Assembly (NCBI GenBank): GCA_963818205.1
Contig: CAWFRG010000013.1
Location: forward strand, 62,001-126,000
Length of the DNA: 64,000 nt
Direction: 5' to 3'
From: CAVVYV01 sp963818205
Lineage (GTDB): Bacteria > Actinomycetota > Thermoleophilia > Solirubrobacterales > 70-9
In this document: positions 1 through 9,371 of the stretch, piece after piece
Position numbering within the stretch: position 1 is the stretch's first letter
How the letters are laid out: every line of letters begins with the position of its first letter
Position numbers and translations under genes: made by a program
The notes under the pieces: generated by a model
The model's input: the letters and a program-made list of their open reading frames with translations, nothing else
Told to the model about the DNA's origin: nothing
The model's database searches: none

Positions 1-229
1 CCGGCAGCGCCGCCGCCAACACCAGGCCGGGAAGGCCTGCGCCGCTCCCGAGGTCGGCGATCCGCCCGGCGTCCCGGAGCTGATCGAAGCCGAGGCCGCT
101 GAGCGAATCGGCGACGTGGACCTGGCGGGCGCGCTCGGCGCTGCGGGGGGAGACCGGCGCGTCGCCCTCCATCAGCAGCTCGACCAGCGCCTCCAGGGCG
201 GGCACCGCCTCGGCCGGCGGCTCCGTCAA
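1..229 (-). CDS. rsmG: 16S rRNA (guanine-N7) methyltransferase RsmG, partial (3' end outside window)
   Basis: Only the N-terminal 76 or so residues are present; the gene runs off the left edge. The reverse strand reads from a TTG codon at 229-227. It shows the GidB/RsmG landmarks HVADSLSGL and then the SAM-binding glycine loop DLGSGAGLPGLV. RsmG methylates G527 of 16S rRNA (family knowledge). It starts three bases after the khpB stop, so it is the last visible gene of the leftward rpmH-rnpA-yidD-yidC-khpB-rsmG run, the usual order beside bacterial origins. The TTG start is chosen because no ATG or GTG precedes the conserved region after the khpB stop. Confidence 0.85.
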   Translation of the reverse strand, partial: MTEPPAEAVPALEALVELLMEGDAPVSPRSAERARQVHVADSLSGLGFDQLRDAGRIADLGSGAGLPGLVLAAALP

Positions 230-232
230 TCG

Positions 233-730
233 CTAACCCTCTATCAGCGGGGCGATCACCACGTAGCGGTTCGGCTCGTCGCCCTCGCTGTAGGTCTCGA
301 CCTCGGGGCGATCGCGGAGGTACTCGTGGACGACCCGGCGCTCGTTCGGACCCATCGGCTCGAGCTCGATCGGCTCGCGGTCGCGGATCGCGTCCTCGGT
401 GGCGACGTCCGCCCGGCGTCGGAGGGCCTCGCCCTGGCGGCGGCGATAGCCGGCCGCGTCGACGGTGACCCGCTTGCGATCCTGGCGCCCCTGGAAGGCA
501 GCCTGGTAGCAGAGCAGCTGCACCGCATCGATCGTCTGGCCGTGGCGGCCGATCAGCAGACCGACCTCCTCGCCATCGACCTCGGCGCTGATCTCCTCGT
601 CGCCCTCCTCGACAGAGACACCCGCCTCGAGCTCGAGCTCCTCGACGATCCGCTCGAGGATCACCCGCACCCGCTCAGCCGGCTCCTCGGGCAGCGCAGC
701 GGCTGCACCCTCTCCTCCATCGTTGGCCAC
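233..730 (-). CDS. khpB: RNA-binding protein KhpB/Jag (KH and R3H domains)
   Basis: 165 residues. An acidic N-terminal third is followed by a KH-type domain with the loop GLLIGRHGQTIDAVQ (about residues 58-72). An R3H domain covers about residues 100-160, with RRVVHEYLRDRPEVETYSEG. The Jag_N domain found at the front of firmicute Jag is absent, as is common in actinobacteria. KhpB/Jag proteins bind RNA and in other bacteria affect cell division and envelope synthesis together with KhpA. It lies between yidC (18-base gap) and rsmG (3-base gap), the standard neighbourhood. Name confidence is high; cellular role here is inferred. Confidence 0.88.
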   Translation of the reverse strand: MANDGGEGAAAALPEEPAERVRVILERIVEELELEAGVSVEEGDEEISAEVDGEEVGLLIGRHGQTIDAVQLLCYQAAFQGRQDRKRVTVDAAGYRRRQGEALRRRADVATEDAIRDREPIELEPMGPNERRVVHEYLRDRPEVETYSEGDEPNRYVVIAPLIEG

Positions 731-748
731 GGCGCCAGTCTAGGACGC

Positions 749-1489
749 CTAGCGCCTTCGCTTCCGCTTCCGCGGAGGCGGCGGAGGCGGACGCGACGCC
801 TTGACCTCCTCCGGCGTCGGCTGCGGCGGCGGCGGGAAGAACAGCCGCACGACTCCCTGCTGGCCCATCGTCCAGACGTTGGTCGCCACCCAGTAAACGA
901 GCAGCCCCGCGGGGAAGCCGATCATGATCGGGGTGAAGATGATCGGCAGCCCCATCGTGATCAGCCGCTGCTGGGTGCTGGCCGAGCGGCCGCCGGTCAT
1001 GATCAGGCCCGCGATCACCGAGGTGCCGATGTAGAGGATCAGCAGAATGATCAGCGCGCTGCCGGTGGCCTTCTCGGTGATGTCGTTGATGAACAGCCAC
1101 GACTCTTCCCCGGCCACCCGGACCTCGTCCTGAAACTCGTCGCCCTGGAGCAGGTAGAAAAGGGTGATGAAGACGGGCAGCTGAAGGAGCAGCGGGAAGC
1201 ACGAGGCCAGCGGGTTGACCCCGTGCTCCTGGAAGAGCTGCATCTGCTCGCGCTGCATCCGCTGGCGGTCGTCCTTGTACTTCTCCTGGATCTCCTTCAG
1301 CAGCGGCTGGATCGCGCTCATCTCGCGCATCGATCGAATCTGCCTCAAGGAGAGCGGCAGGATCGCGGCTCGGACAAGGAAGGTGAGAAGGACGATCGCC
1401 GTCCCGTAGACGAACCCCATGTCGTGCAGGAAGGTGAGGACGGAGTTCGCGACATCGATCAGCGGCTGGAGGATGTTGGCGGGGATCAT
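749..1489 (-). CDS. yidC: membrane protein insertase YidC/Oxa1
   Basis: 246 residues, the short Gram-positive-type YidC without the large periplasmic domain of E. coli. Membrane segments are visible at about residues 25-48, 95-117, 143-165 and 176-200. The core contains LPLSLRQIRSMREMSAIQP and the hydrophilic-groove region with its conserved arginine. It inserts and folds membrane proteins, with SecYEG or alone. The C-terminus is unusual: a run of prolines (FFPPPPQ, then PPPPPP) ends in a basic RKRKRRR tail, which may contact ribosomes as basic YidC tails do (inference). It follows yidD by 14 bases. Confidence 0.93.
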   Translation of the reverse strand: MIPANILQPLIDVANSVLTFLHDMGFVYGTAIVLLTFLVRAAILPLSLRQIRSMREMSAIQPLLKEIQEKYKDDRQRMQREQMQLFQEHGVNPLASCFPLLLQLPVFITLFYLLQGDEFQDEVRVAGEESWLFINDITEKATGSALIILLILYIGTSVIAGLIMTGGRSASTQQRLITMGLPIIFTPIMIGFPAGLLVYWVATNVWTMGQQGVVRLFFPPPPQPTPEEVKASRPPPPPPRKRKRRR

Positions 1490-1503
1490 CTCTGCATCCT
1501 CTA

Positions 1504-1812
1504 CTAGACGCGGGTCCCGCCGGATCCACCGGCGCGTGGAAGGGCCGGTCGCTCGTGGCGGTGGGGCCGGGGGCCACGGAAGAGGCGGCGATCCTCGAGC
1601 TCGTCGATGCCGCCGCCGCTGAGCGGGTTGCAGCGGAGCAACCGCCAGCCGGCGACGATCGAGCCGCGCACCGGGCCCAGCTCACGGATCGCCTGGGCGG
1701 AGTAGGCCGAACAGGTCGGGTAGTACTTGCAGCGCTGCGGGAAGGCGGGGGAGATCCAGCGCTGATAGGCGCTGATCAAGGCAAGCATCAGCCCCGATAA
1801 GGGCCGTTTCAC
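1504..1812 (-). CDS. yidD: membrane protein insertion efficiency factor YidD
   Basis: 102 residues. The family signature CKYYPTCSAYSAQAI is at about residues 28-42, followed by GWRLLRCNPLSGGGID. YidD is a small membrane-associated protein that helps YidC-dependent insertion. The start is GTG at 1812-1810; its GTGA overlaps the rnpA stop by four bases, implying translational coupling. About 20 residues rich in P, R and G follow the conserved part and have no clear function. Confidence 0.92.
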   Translation of the reverse strand: MKRPLSGLMLALISAYQRWISPAFPQRCKYYPTCSAYSAQAIRELGPVRGSIVAGWRLLRCNPLSGGGIDELEDRRLFRGPRPHRHERPALPRAGGSGGTRV

Positions 1813-2198
1813 GACAAACGCTCCTCCGCCGAGGCCGTGACCAGCTCCGCGAGAGACTCGCGGATGGCGTCGCCACCCTCCCTCTCCAGCAGGCCCTCCA
1901 CCCCAGGCCTGGCGACGATCACGTAATCGTGCCCCTCCGGGAGCTCGCCTGCGAGCTGCCAGAAGCCCTCTCGGACCGCTCGCTTCACCTTGTTCCGCTG
2001 CACAGCCCGCCCGATCTTCCGGCCCACCGAGATTCCCAGCCTCGCATCGCCCCCCGGTTCCTCGTCGCGTCGGGCGAACGAATAGAGGACGAGGAACCGG
2101 TTGCCGCGAGAGACCCCGTCGCGGTAGACACGATCGAAGTCGCCGCTGCGCGAGAGGCGGCGGCGGCGCGGCCCATCTGGGCGCTCAGCGTCCCCCAT
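1809..2198 (-). CDS. rnpA: ribonuclease P protein component
   Basis: 129 residues from the ATG at 2198-2196. The RnpA core is clear: LSRSGDFDRVYRDG, then LGISVGRKIGRAVQRNKVKR, the basic helix motif that contacts RNase P RNA, then REGFW. The protein assists the catalytic RNA in maturing tRNA 5' ends. The open frame extends far upstream, but the start is placed at 2198 because its ATG overlaps the rpmH stop as TGATG, the normal coupling of these two genes. The gene overlaps yidD by four bases. Confidence 0.93.
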   Translation of the reverse strand: MGDAERPDGPRRRRLSRSGDFDRVYRDGVSRGNRFLVLYSFARRDEEPGGDARLGISVGRKIGRAVQRNKVKRAVREGFWQLAGELPEGHDYVIVARPGVEGLLEREGGDAIRESLAELVTASAEERLS

Positions 2199-2332
2199 CA
2201 GGGGGTCAGGCGCTTGCGGCCCTTCTGCCGCCGGCGCCTCAGGATTGCCCGCCCCGAGCGAGTACGGCTGCGTGCTCGGAACCCGTGGGTCCGAGCCCGC
2301 TTGCGCTTCTTCGGCTGGTAGGTCCGCTTCAT
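2198..2332 (-). CDS. rpmH: 50S ribosomal protein L34
   Basis: 44 residues, the usual L34 length. It begins MKRTYQPKKRKRARTHGF and continues with the conserved basic SGRAILRRRRQKGRKRL ending. L34 is a late-assembling component of the large ribosomal subunit. It is the first gene of the leftward run at the origin and is divergent from dnaA. The TGA stop shares bases with the rnpA ATG. Confidence 0.96.
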   Translation of the reverse strand: MKRTYQPKKRKRARTHGFRARSRTRSGRAILRRRRQKGRKRLTP

Positions 2333-2487
2333 TCGGGAGCCAGTGATCGAGGGGGCGGGAAGGGACGGCAGTATAGGGCGTGGCGCCGACTCCCCCGCGA
2401 GGCTGGGGGCCGGGCGGTGACGAGATTTTCACCGCGCTTTGCACGGAGCCGCGGACCCACCCCCTTCCACCCCTCAGGGCCGGAACT
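2333..2487. promoter_or_regulatory. rpmH-dnaA divergent intergenic region with candidate rpmH promoter
   Basis: A 155-base divergent spacer. On the minus strand TATACT at 2375-2370 matches a sigma-70 -10 box in five of six positions and lies 38 bases before the rpmH ATG; no convincing -35 box stands at the right distance. No DnaA box with two or fewer mismatches was seen here. A dnaA promoter must lie at the right-hand side of the spacer, but no hexamer pair is clear. Confidence 0.4.
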
Positions 2488-3906
2488 ATGATCGCCCGCT
2501 CCGTCCCGGTCCCCGCGGCCGAGCTGCCAAAGGAGGAAGAAGTTCCGAGGCCCACCCCCGATGCTGCTCATGTCCTGGGCTCCACCTGGCGCCAGGCACA
2601 GGAGGAGCTCCGGGCCTCGGTCTCCGACTCCACCTACCAGCTCTGGTTCGAGCAGCTCCGCCCTGTCTCCAACCGGGGCCCGATTCTCTTCCTCACCGGC
2701 CCCCGCCACGTCCTCCGCTGGGTCGGCAGGCGCTATCCGGAGCTCCTCCGCGCCGCGATCCGCAAGGGGGGCTCGGGGTTACGGGAGTTCGAGCTAGTCA
2801 CCTCTGAGGACGCCCTCGCCCAGTCGAGTCCGCAGAGCTCTTCCGAGGCCGTGGCCCGCGTCGCCCTCAATTCCGCCTACACCTTCGAGCGCTTCGTCAT
2901 CGGCCCCGGCAGCCAGTTTGCCCACGCCGCCGCCCTGGCGGTGGCCGAGGCCCCCGGGGAGGCCTACAACCCCCTCTTTATCCATGGTCCCCCCGGACTG
3001 GGCAAGACCCATCTGCTGGGGGCGATCGCCAACTACCTCCACCACCACAATCCCGAGCTGACCGTCCACTACACGACGGCCGAGTGCTTCACCAACGAGT
3101 TCGTCGCCTCCCTCCAGGGGACCGGGATCGAGGAGTTCAAGCGGCACTACCGTGGCGCCAACGTCCTCCTGATCGACGACGTCCAGTTCCTCCAGGGCAA
3201 GGCACGAACCGCCGACGAGTTCTTCCACACCTTCAACGCCCTCTATGAGGCCGGGGCGCAGCTCGTCCTCACCGCCGACCGCCTCCCCGGCGAGCTCAGC
3301 GCCCTCGCGGAACGCCTCCGCGACCGCTTCGAATGGGGCCTGACGGTCGCGCTCGAGCCTCCCGACCTCCCCACGCGCCTCGTCTTCCTCGGCAACCTCG
3401 CCCAGGAGCGAAGCGAACAGGTTGCTCCGGAGGCCCTCCGCGCGATCGCCTCACGGGCGATCTCCAACCTCCGCCTCCTCGAAGGGGCCCTGACCCGGAT
3501 TCTCGCCCTCGCCTCGCTGACCTCCTCCCCGATCACTCCCGAGGTTGTCGACCGCGCCCTTCCCGCTGCCGGCGCACCCGCTCCCGCCGCGAAGCCCGAG
3601 ATTGCTCAAATCCAGAAGACCGTCGCCACTCGGTTCGACGTCCCGATCGAGCGCCTCCTCTCACCGAGCCGTATCGCCCCAATCGCCCGTGCGCGCCAAC
3701 TCGCCATGTACCTCAGCCGCGAGCTCACCGATCTCTCCCTTCCTGAGATCGCTGCCGCTTTTAACCGCAGAGACCACACCACGGTCATGCACGCGATCCG
3801 CAAGGTCGAGGCTCGCGCCCTGGAGGATGCCGCCCTCGCCCGCACGATTGAGCAGCTCAGCTCGGACCTTGCCGCTCCGAGAATCGATCGTGACCGAACC
3901 GATTGA
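2488..3906 (+). CDS. dnaA: chromosomal replication initiator protein DnaA
   Basis: 472 residues from the ATG at 2488. Domain I (about 30-95) has WRQAQEELRASVSDSTYQLWFEQLRP. The AAA+ domain has Walker A GPPGLGKTH (about 167-175) and Walker B VLLIDD (about 226-231). Domain IV has the DnaA-box-binding helix-turn-helix with LSLPEIAAAFNRRDHTTVMHA near the end. DnaA binds origin boxes and melts the origin. The open frame extends upstream to 2380, but those residues do not resemble DnaA and run through the divergent promoter region, so the later ATG is preferred. Domain II is short. Confidence 0.95.
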   Translation: MIARSVPVPAAELPKEEEVPRPTPDAAHVLGSTWRQAQEELRASVSDSTYQLWFEQLRPVSNRGPILFLTGPRHVLRWVGRRYPELLRAAIRKGGSGLREFELVTSEDALAQSSPQSSSEAVARVALNSAYTFERFVIGPGSQFAHAAALAVAEAPGEAYNPLFIHGPPGLGKTHLLGAIANYLHHHNPELTVHYTTAECFTNEFVASLQGTGIEEFKRHYRGANVLLIDDVQFLQGKARTADEFFHTFNALYEAGAQLVLTADRLPGELSALAERLRDRFEWGLTVALEPPDLPTRLVFLGNLAQERSEQVAPEALRAIASRAISNLRLLEGALTRILALASLTSSPITPEVVDRALPAAGAPAPAAKPEIAQIQKTVATRFDVPIERLLSPSRIAPIARARQLAMYLSRELTDLSLPEIAAAFNRRDHTTVMHAIRKVEARALEDAALARTIEQLSSDLAAPRIDRDRTD

Positions 3907-3988
3907 AAGAATCGCTTCTCCGGTTGCCCTTTCTCCACATGTCCACGTTTTCCACAGCCCTTACTACTCCTAGGTCAACTCATCGCCA
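3907..3988 (+). other. dnaA-dnaN intergenic region with two DnaA boxes; candidate minimal oriC
   Basis: Only 82 bases separate dnaA and dnaN. TTCTCCACA at 3931-3939 and TTTTCCACA at 3948-3956 each differ from the DnaA-box consensus TTATCCACA at position 3 only. They are in the same orientation, 17 bases apart start to start. The stretch is AT-richer than its surroundings. Actinobacterial origins usually occupy several hundred bases with many boxes here, so this may be only part of an origin, or a dnaN regulatory site. Confidence 0.5.
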
Positions 3989-5092
3989 ATGAAGATCACC
4001 GCGACAAGACAGGCATTGCTCGACGCCCTCCTGGTTGTCTCTCGTGCAGTGTCCGCCCGGGCCGCGCTCCAGGCCTTGTCGGGCATCTTGATCACCGCGG
4101 AAGAGACCACCCGGCTCCGGGCGACAGACATGGAGCTTGGCTTGGACGTTGGCCTCGAGGCCGAGATCGAAAGCTCAGGCGCTGTTGTCCTCCCCGGTCG
4201 CCTTCTGGTCGAGGTGGTGCGGTCACTTCCCGACGGTCCGGTGACGATGGCGCTGCGAGAAGCAGAGCGCGACGTCGAGATCACCGCCGGCTCGTCCCGC
4301 TTCCACCTCCGCACCCTTCCCGCGGACGATTTCCCTCGTTTCCCCGAGCCCGAAGGTGATCCGATCGAGCTTCCCGCCCTGGCGCTACAGGAGACGATCA
4401 ACCGCGTCGCCCGGGCGGCCTCTCGGGACGAGGCACGCCCGGTCCTCACCGGCGTCCTGGTGACCACCGAGGGGGATCAGCTGACAATGGTCGCGACCGA
4501 CTCGTATCGCCTCGCCGTCAAGAGGACGAAGCTCGAGGCCCCTGTGGACAACGGGCTCGAGGCCAATGTCCCCGCCCGAGCTCTGCGGGAGCTGGCGCGG
4601 CTGATCGACGCCGCCGGCGATCAGTCGCTGCGCGTCTGGCTCACTCGCAACCAGGCGCTGTTTCGGGTTGGAACGGTCTCGCTCAGCTCCCGCCTGATCG
4701 ATGGTCAGTTCCCGAACCATCGCCAGCTGCTGCCCGAGTCCTACGAGCATGAGGTGAAACTGCCGCGGGCGGAGCTGCTCGAGGTCACCCGACGGGTCTC
4801 CCAGCTCGCCCAGCGGAACGCGGCGCTCCGGCTCTCCTTCTCCGAGGGGGAGCTGGTGGTCTCGGCCGAGACCCCCGACCTCGGCGACGCCCGCGAGGGC
4901 CTCCCGGCCCCCTACAGCGGCGAGCTGCTCGAGATCGGCTTCAACCCCGAGTTCGTCCGCGACGGCCTGGAGAGCATCGACGCCGACGAGGTGGTGCTGA
5001 AGCTGATCTCGCCCTTGCGGCCGGGCCTGCTCGAACCTGCGGGAGCGGATGACTTCAGCTACCTGGTGATGCCGATCCGCCTCAACGTTTGA
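3989..5092 (+). CDS. dnaN: DNA polymerase III beta subunit (sliding clamp)
   Basis: 367 residues, the usual clamp length, with three repeated clamp domains. It starts MKITATRQALLDALLVVSRAVSAR and contains RLLVEVVRSLPDG, VLTGVLVTTEGDQLTMVATDSYRLA and the C-terminal DDFSYLVMPIRLNV typical of DnaN. The dimer encircles DNA and tethers DNA polymerase III and other replication and repair proteins. It follows dnaA directly and precedes recF, the canonical origin order. The ATG is at 3989. Confidence 0.95.
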   Translation: MKITATRQALLDALLVVSRAVSARAALQALSGILITAEETTRLRATDMELGLDVGLEAEIESSGAVVLPGRLLVEVVRSLPDGPVTMALREAERDVEITAGSSRFHLRTLPADDFPRFPEPEGDPIELPALALQETINRVARAASRDEARPVLTGVLVTTEGDQLTMVATDSYRLAVKRTKLEAPVDNGLEANVPARALRELARLIDAAGDQSLRVWLTRNQALFRVGTVSLSSRLIDGQFPNHRQLLPESYEHEVKLPRAELLEVTRRVSQLAQRNAALRLSFSEGELVVSAETPDLGDAREGLPAPYSGELLEIGFNPEFVRDGLESIDADEVVLKLISPLRPGLLEPAGADDFSYLVMPIRLNV

Positions 5093-5096
5093 TGAA

Positions 5097-5130
5097 CGAG
5101 ACCACGACCATGCACAGCGCCGTGGTCTCG
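5097..5130 (+). terminator. perfect 10-bp inverted repeat between dnaN and recF
   Basis: CGAGACCACG at 5097-5106 pairs perfectly with CGTGGTCTCG at 5121-5130 around a 14-base loop. It begins five bases after the dnaN stop and ends just before the first possible recF start. No T-run follows, so it is more likely an attenuator, an RNA-stability hairpin or a protein site than a standard intrinsic terminator. Confidence 0.4.
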
Positions 5131-5155
5131 CTCGATGCGTAGGAACGTGTGCGCG

Positions 5156-6676
5156 ATGGTGAGCGCGGTCGAGTCCCGGGGCTTTCGCAACCTCGCCGAT
5201 GCCCGCACCGAGCTCCGGCCCGGGATCGTCGTTGTCCATGGCCCGAACGGAGCCGGTAAGACCAATCTGCTCGAGGCGATCTGCTTCGGCCTGGTCGCCC
5301 ACTCATTTCGCGCCGGGAACGATCGCGATCTGATCCGCTTCGGCGAGGACTCCGCCAGGGTCGAGCTGGGGATCTCGGGCCACGACGGCACCGACCTTCT
5401 CGCCGCGATCGATCGAGCCGGCGAGCGCCGGCACCGGCTCGACGGGCGTCCGCTGAGCGGCGCTCCGGGTGAGCGCCCGCTGCTCAGCGTCTTCCACCCG
5501 GACCGCCTCCAGCTGATCAAGGGGGCGCCCGCCCACCGCCGCGCCCACCTCGACCGGCTCTGCGCGGCCCTCTGGCCCGCCCGCTCCGACCTCCGCGCTC
5601 GCTTCGGCCGGACCCTGGCCCAGCGCAACGCCCTGGTTGCGCGTTTTCGGGCGGGGCTCGCGAGCGCTGATTCGCTCGCCAGCTGGGACTCGCGGCTGGC
5701 GAGCGAGGCCGAGCCCCTGATGGAGGCGCGGGGGGAGGCGGTTGCTGCGCTCGAGCGCCCCTTCGCCAAGCACGCCGAGGAGCTCGGACTGCCTGCGGTC
5801 GAAGTCGCCTACCGGGCCCGGGCAGAGGGCGGCCGCGAGGCGCTGCTCGCGGAGCTCGAGGGCCGCCGGGCAGCCGATTTGGGCCGCGCCTACACCTCTT
5901 ATGGCCCCCAGCTCGACGAGGTCGAGCTCCGGATCGGTGGCCGCACCCTGCGGCGCTTCGGCTCCCAGGGCCAGCAGCGGGTGGCGTTGCTGGCGCTGCT
6001 CTTCGCCGAGCGCGCCGCGCTTCTTGCTGCCGGCCGCCCGGCGCCGCTGATGCTCCTCGACGACGTGATGAGCGAGCTCGACCCCGAACACCGGGAGCTG
6101 CTCGTCGACACCCTCGCGGATTCGGGCCAGGCCCTGATCACCGCGACCGAGCCCGGTCACGTGCCCGGGAGCGAAGTCGCGATGCGGATCGCGATGAGGG
6201 AGGGAGCGATGGCGGCCCTGAGGGTGGCCGCCAGGCCTCGCGGCGATGGTCCCCCGAGTCCGTGGCGTCGCCGGGTAGCGAGGCCGCCAGGCGTCGCGGC
6301 GATGGTCCCCCCGAGTCCGTGGCGTCGCCGGGTAGCGAGGCCGCCTGATGGGGGGGAGATGCTGATGGCCCGGAGCCGGCGCACCCCCCGGCCGCTCGGC
6401 GAGGCGCTCCGCGGCGCGATCGAGTCGGTGGAGCCCTCGACCCCGCTGGCCGCCGTGCAGAGCGCCTGGGCGGAGGCCGTCGGCGAGCGGATCGCGGCAG
6501 CCGCCAGCCCGATCTCGGAGCGCGAGGGGACGGTCACGATTGCCTGCGAGTCGGCCACCTGGGCCGAGGAGCTGGACCTCCTGGAGGGCCAGATCGTGGC
6601 CAAACTGCGTTCGAAATTGCCCCCGGAGATGCCTTTCGAGCGCCTTCGTTTTCAAGTCGGCGAACTTCCCCGCTAG
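5156..6676 (+). CDS. recF: DNA replication/repair ATPase RecF, read in frame into a DUF721 (DciA-like) module
   Basis: The RecF part has an N-terminal ATPase half with Walker A GPNGAGKTN, the region FHPDRLQLIKGAPAHRRAHLDR, a signature-like RRFGSQGQQRVALLALL and Walker B LMLLDDVMSELD. RecF loads RecA at gaps and acts in recombinational repair. The chosen ATG at 5156 has AGGA 11 bases upstream; another in-frame ATG is at 5135. Instead of stopping near residue 370, the frame passes through a tandem palindromic repeat (6231-6343) into a complete DUF721 domain. A one-base difference in the second repeat copy decides whether this is one protein or two (see findings). Confidence 0.85.
   Translation: MVSAVESRGFRNLADARTELRPGIVVVHGPNGAGKTNLLEAICFGLVAHSFRAGNDRDLIRFGEDSARVELGISGHDGTDLLAAIDRAGERRHRLDGRPLSGAPGERPLLSVFHPDRLQLIKGAPAHRRAHLDRLCAALWPARSDLRARFGRTLAQRNALVARFRAGLASADSLASWDSRLASEAEPLMEARGEAVAALERPFAKHAEELGLPAVEVAYRARAEGGREALLAELEGRRAADLGRAYTSYGPQLDEVELRIGGRTLRRFGSQGQQRVALLALLFAERAALLAAGRPAPLMLLDDVMSELDPEHRELLVDTLADSGQALITATEPGHVPGSEVAMRIAMREGAMAALRVAARPRGDGPPSPWRRRVARPPGVAAMVPPSPWRRRVARPPDGGEMLMARSRRTPRPLGEALRGAIESVEPSTPLAAVQSAWAEAVGERIAAAASPISEREGTVTIACESATWAEELDLLEGQIVAKLRSKLPPEMPFERLRFQVGELPR
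6231..6343 (+). repeat. tandem pair of palindromic 56/57-bp repeats at the recF-DUF721 junction
   Basis: Copy 1 covers 6231-6286 and copy 2 covers 6287-6343. They are nearly identical apart from one substitution and an extra C in copy 2 (a run of six C instead of five). With the two bases before it, each unit is bounded by GGCCTCGC-like and GCGAGGCC arms and has inner GGCGA and TCGCC arms, so it can fold into a long hairpin. The encoded peptides repeat SPWRRRVARPP. Structure and position resemble REP elements. Confidence 0.8.
6365..6676 (+). CDS. DUF721 / DciA-like protein (alternative separate start)
   Basis: 103 residues if started at the ATG at 6365, which has GGGGAG six bases upstream. 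The domain reads RPLGEALRGAIESVEPSTPLAAVQSAWAEAVGERIAAAA, then VTIACESATWAEELDLLEGQI and PFERLRFQVG, typical of DUF721. Members such as DciA work with the replicative helicase. In actinobacteria a gene of this family normally follows recF and precedes gyrB, exactly this position. In the sequence as given it is in frame with RecF, so it could also be made as a fusion. Confidence 0.75.
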   Translation: MARSRRTPRPLGEALRGAIESVEPSTPLAAVQSAWAEAVGERIAAAASPISEREGTVTIACESATWAEELDLLEGQIVAKLRSKLPPEMPFERLRFQVGELPR

Positions 6677-6848
6677 GTTTCCAATCTATGCGTGATTTGC
6701 AGGGCTTTTATGCGCCCTGTCAGAGGGTTCCGCGGGCTCCGACTGGTAGACTATGTGTACTGAAGCGAGACCTCGGCCGGGCTTGCACGAAGGACTACGC
6801 GCCAAGCTGACAGGTCGGGGTTTTCGATGATTTGACGAAAGGAACTTA
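6677..6848 (+). promoter_or_regulatory. gyrB leader and candidate promoter
   Basis: A 172-base spacer before gyrB. A hairpin CAGGGC/GCCCTG at 6700-6719 follows the recF-DUF721 stop. TGGTAGACT ending at 6752 looks like an extended -10 element (TGn before TAGACT); a -35 box is weak. AAAGGA seven to eight bases before the GTG at 6849 is the gyrB ribosome-binding site. The long leader may carry supercoiling-linked control as in other gyrB genes (inference only). Confidence 0.35.

Positions 6849-9363
<2,515 letters not shown>

Positions 9364-9371
<8 letters not shown>

Noticed and set aside
2380..2487. Longer N-terminus for DnaA starting at 2380
   Set aside because: The extra 36 residues are unlike DnaA and cross the divergent promoter region.
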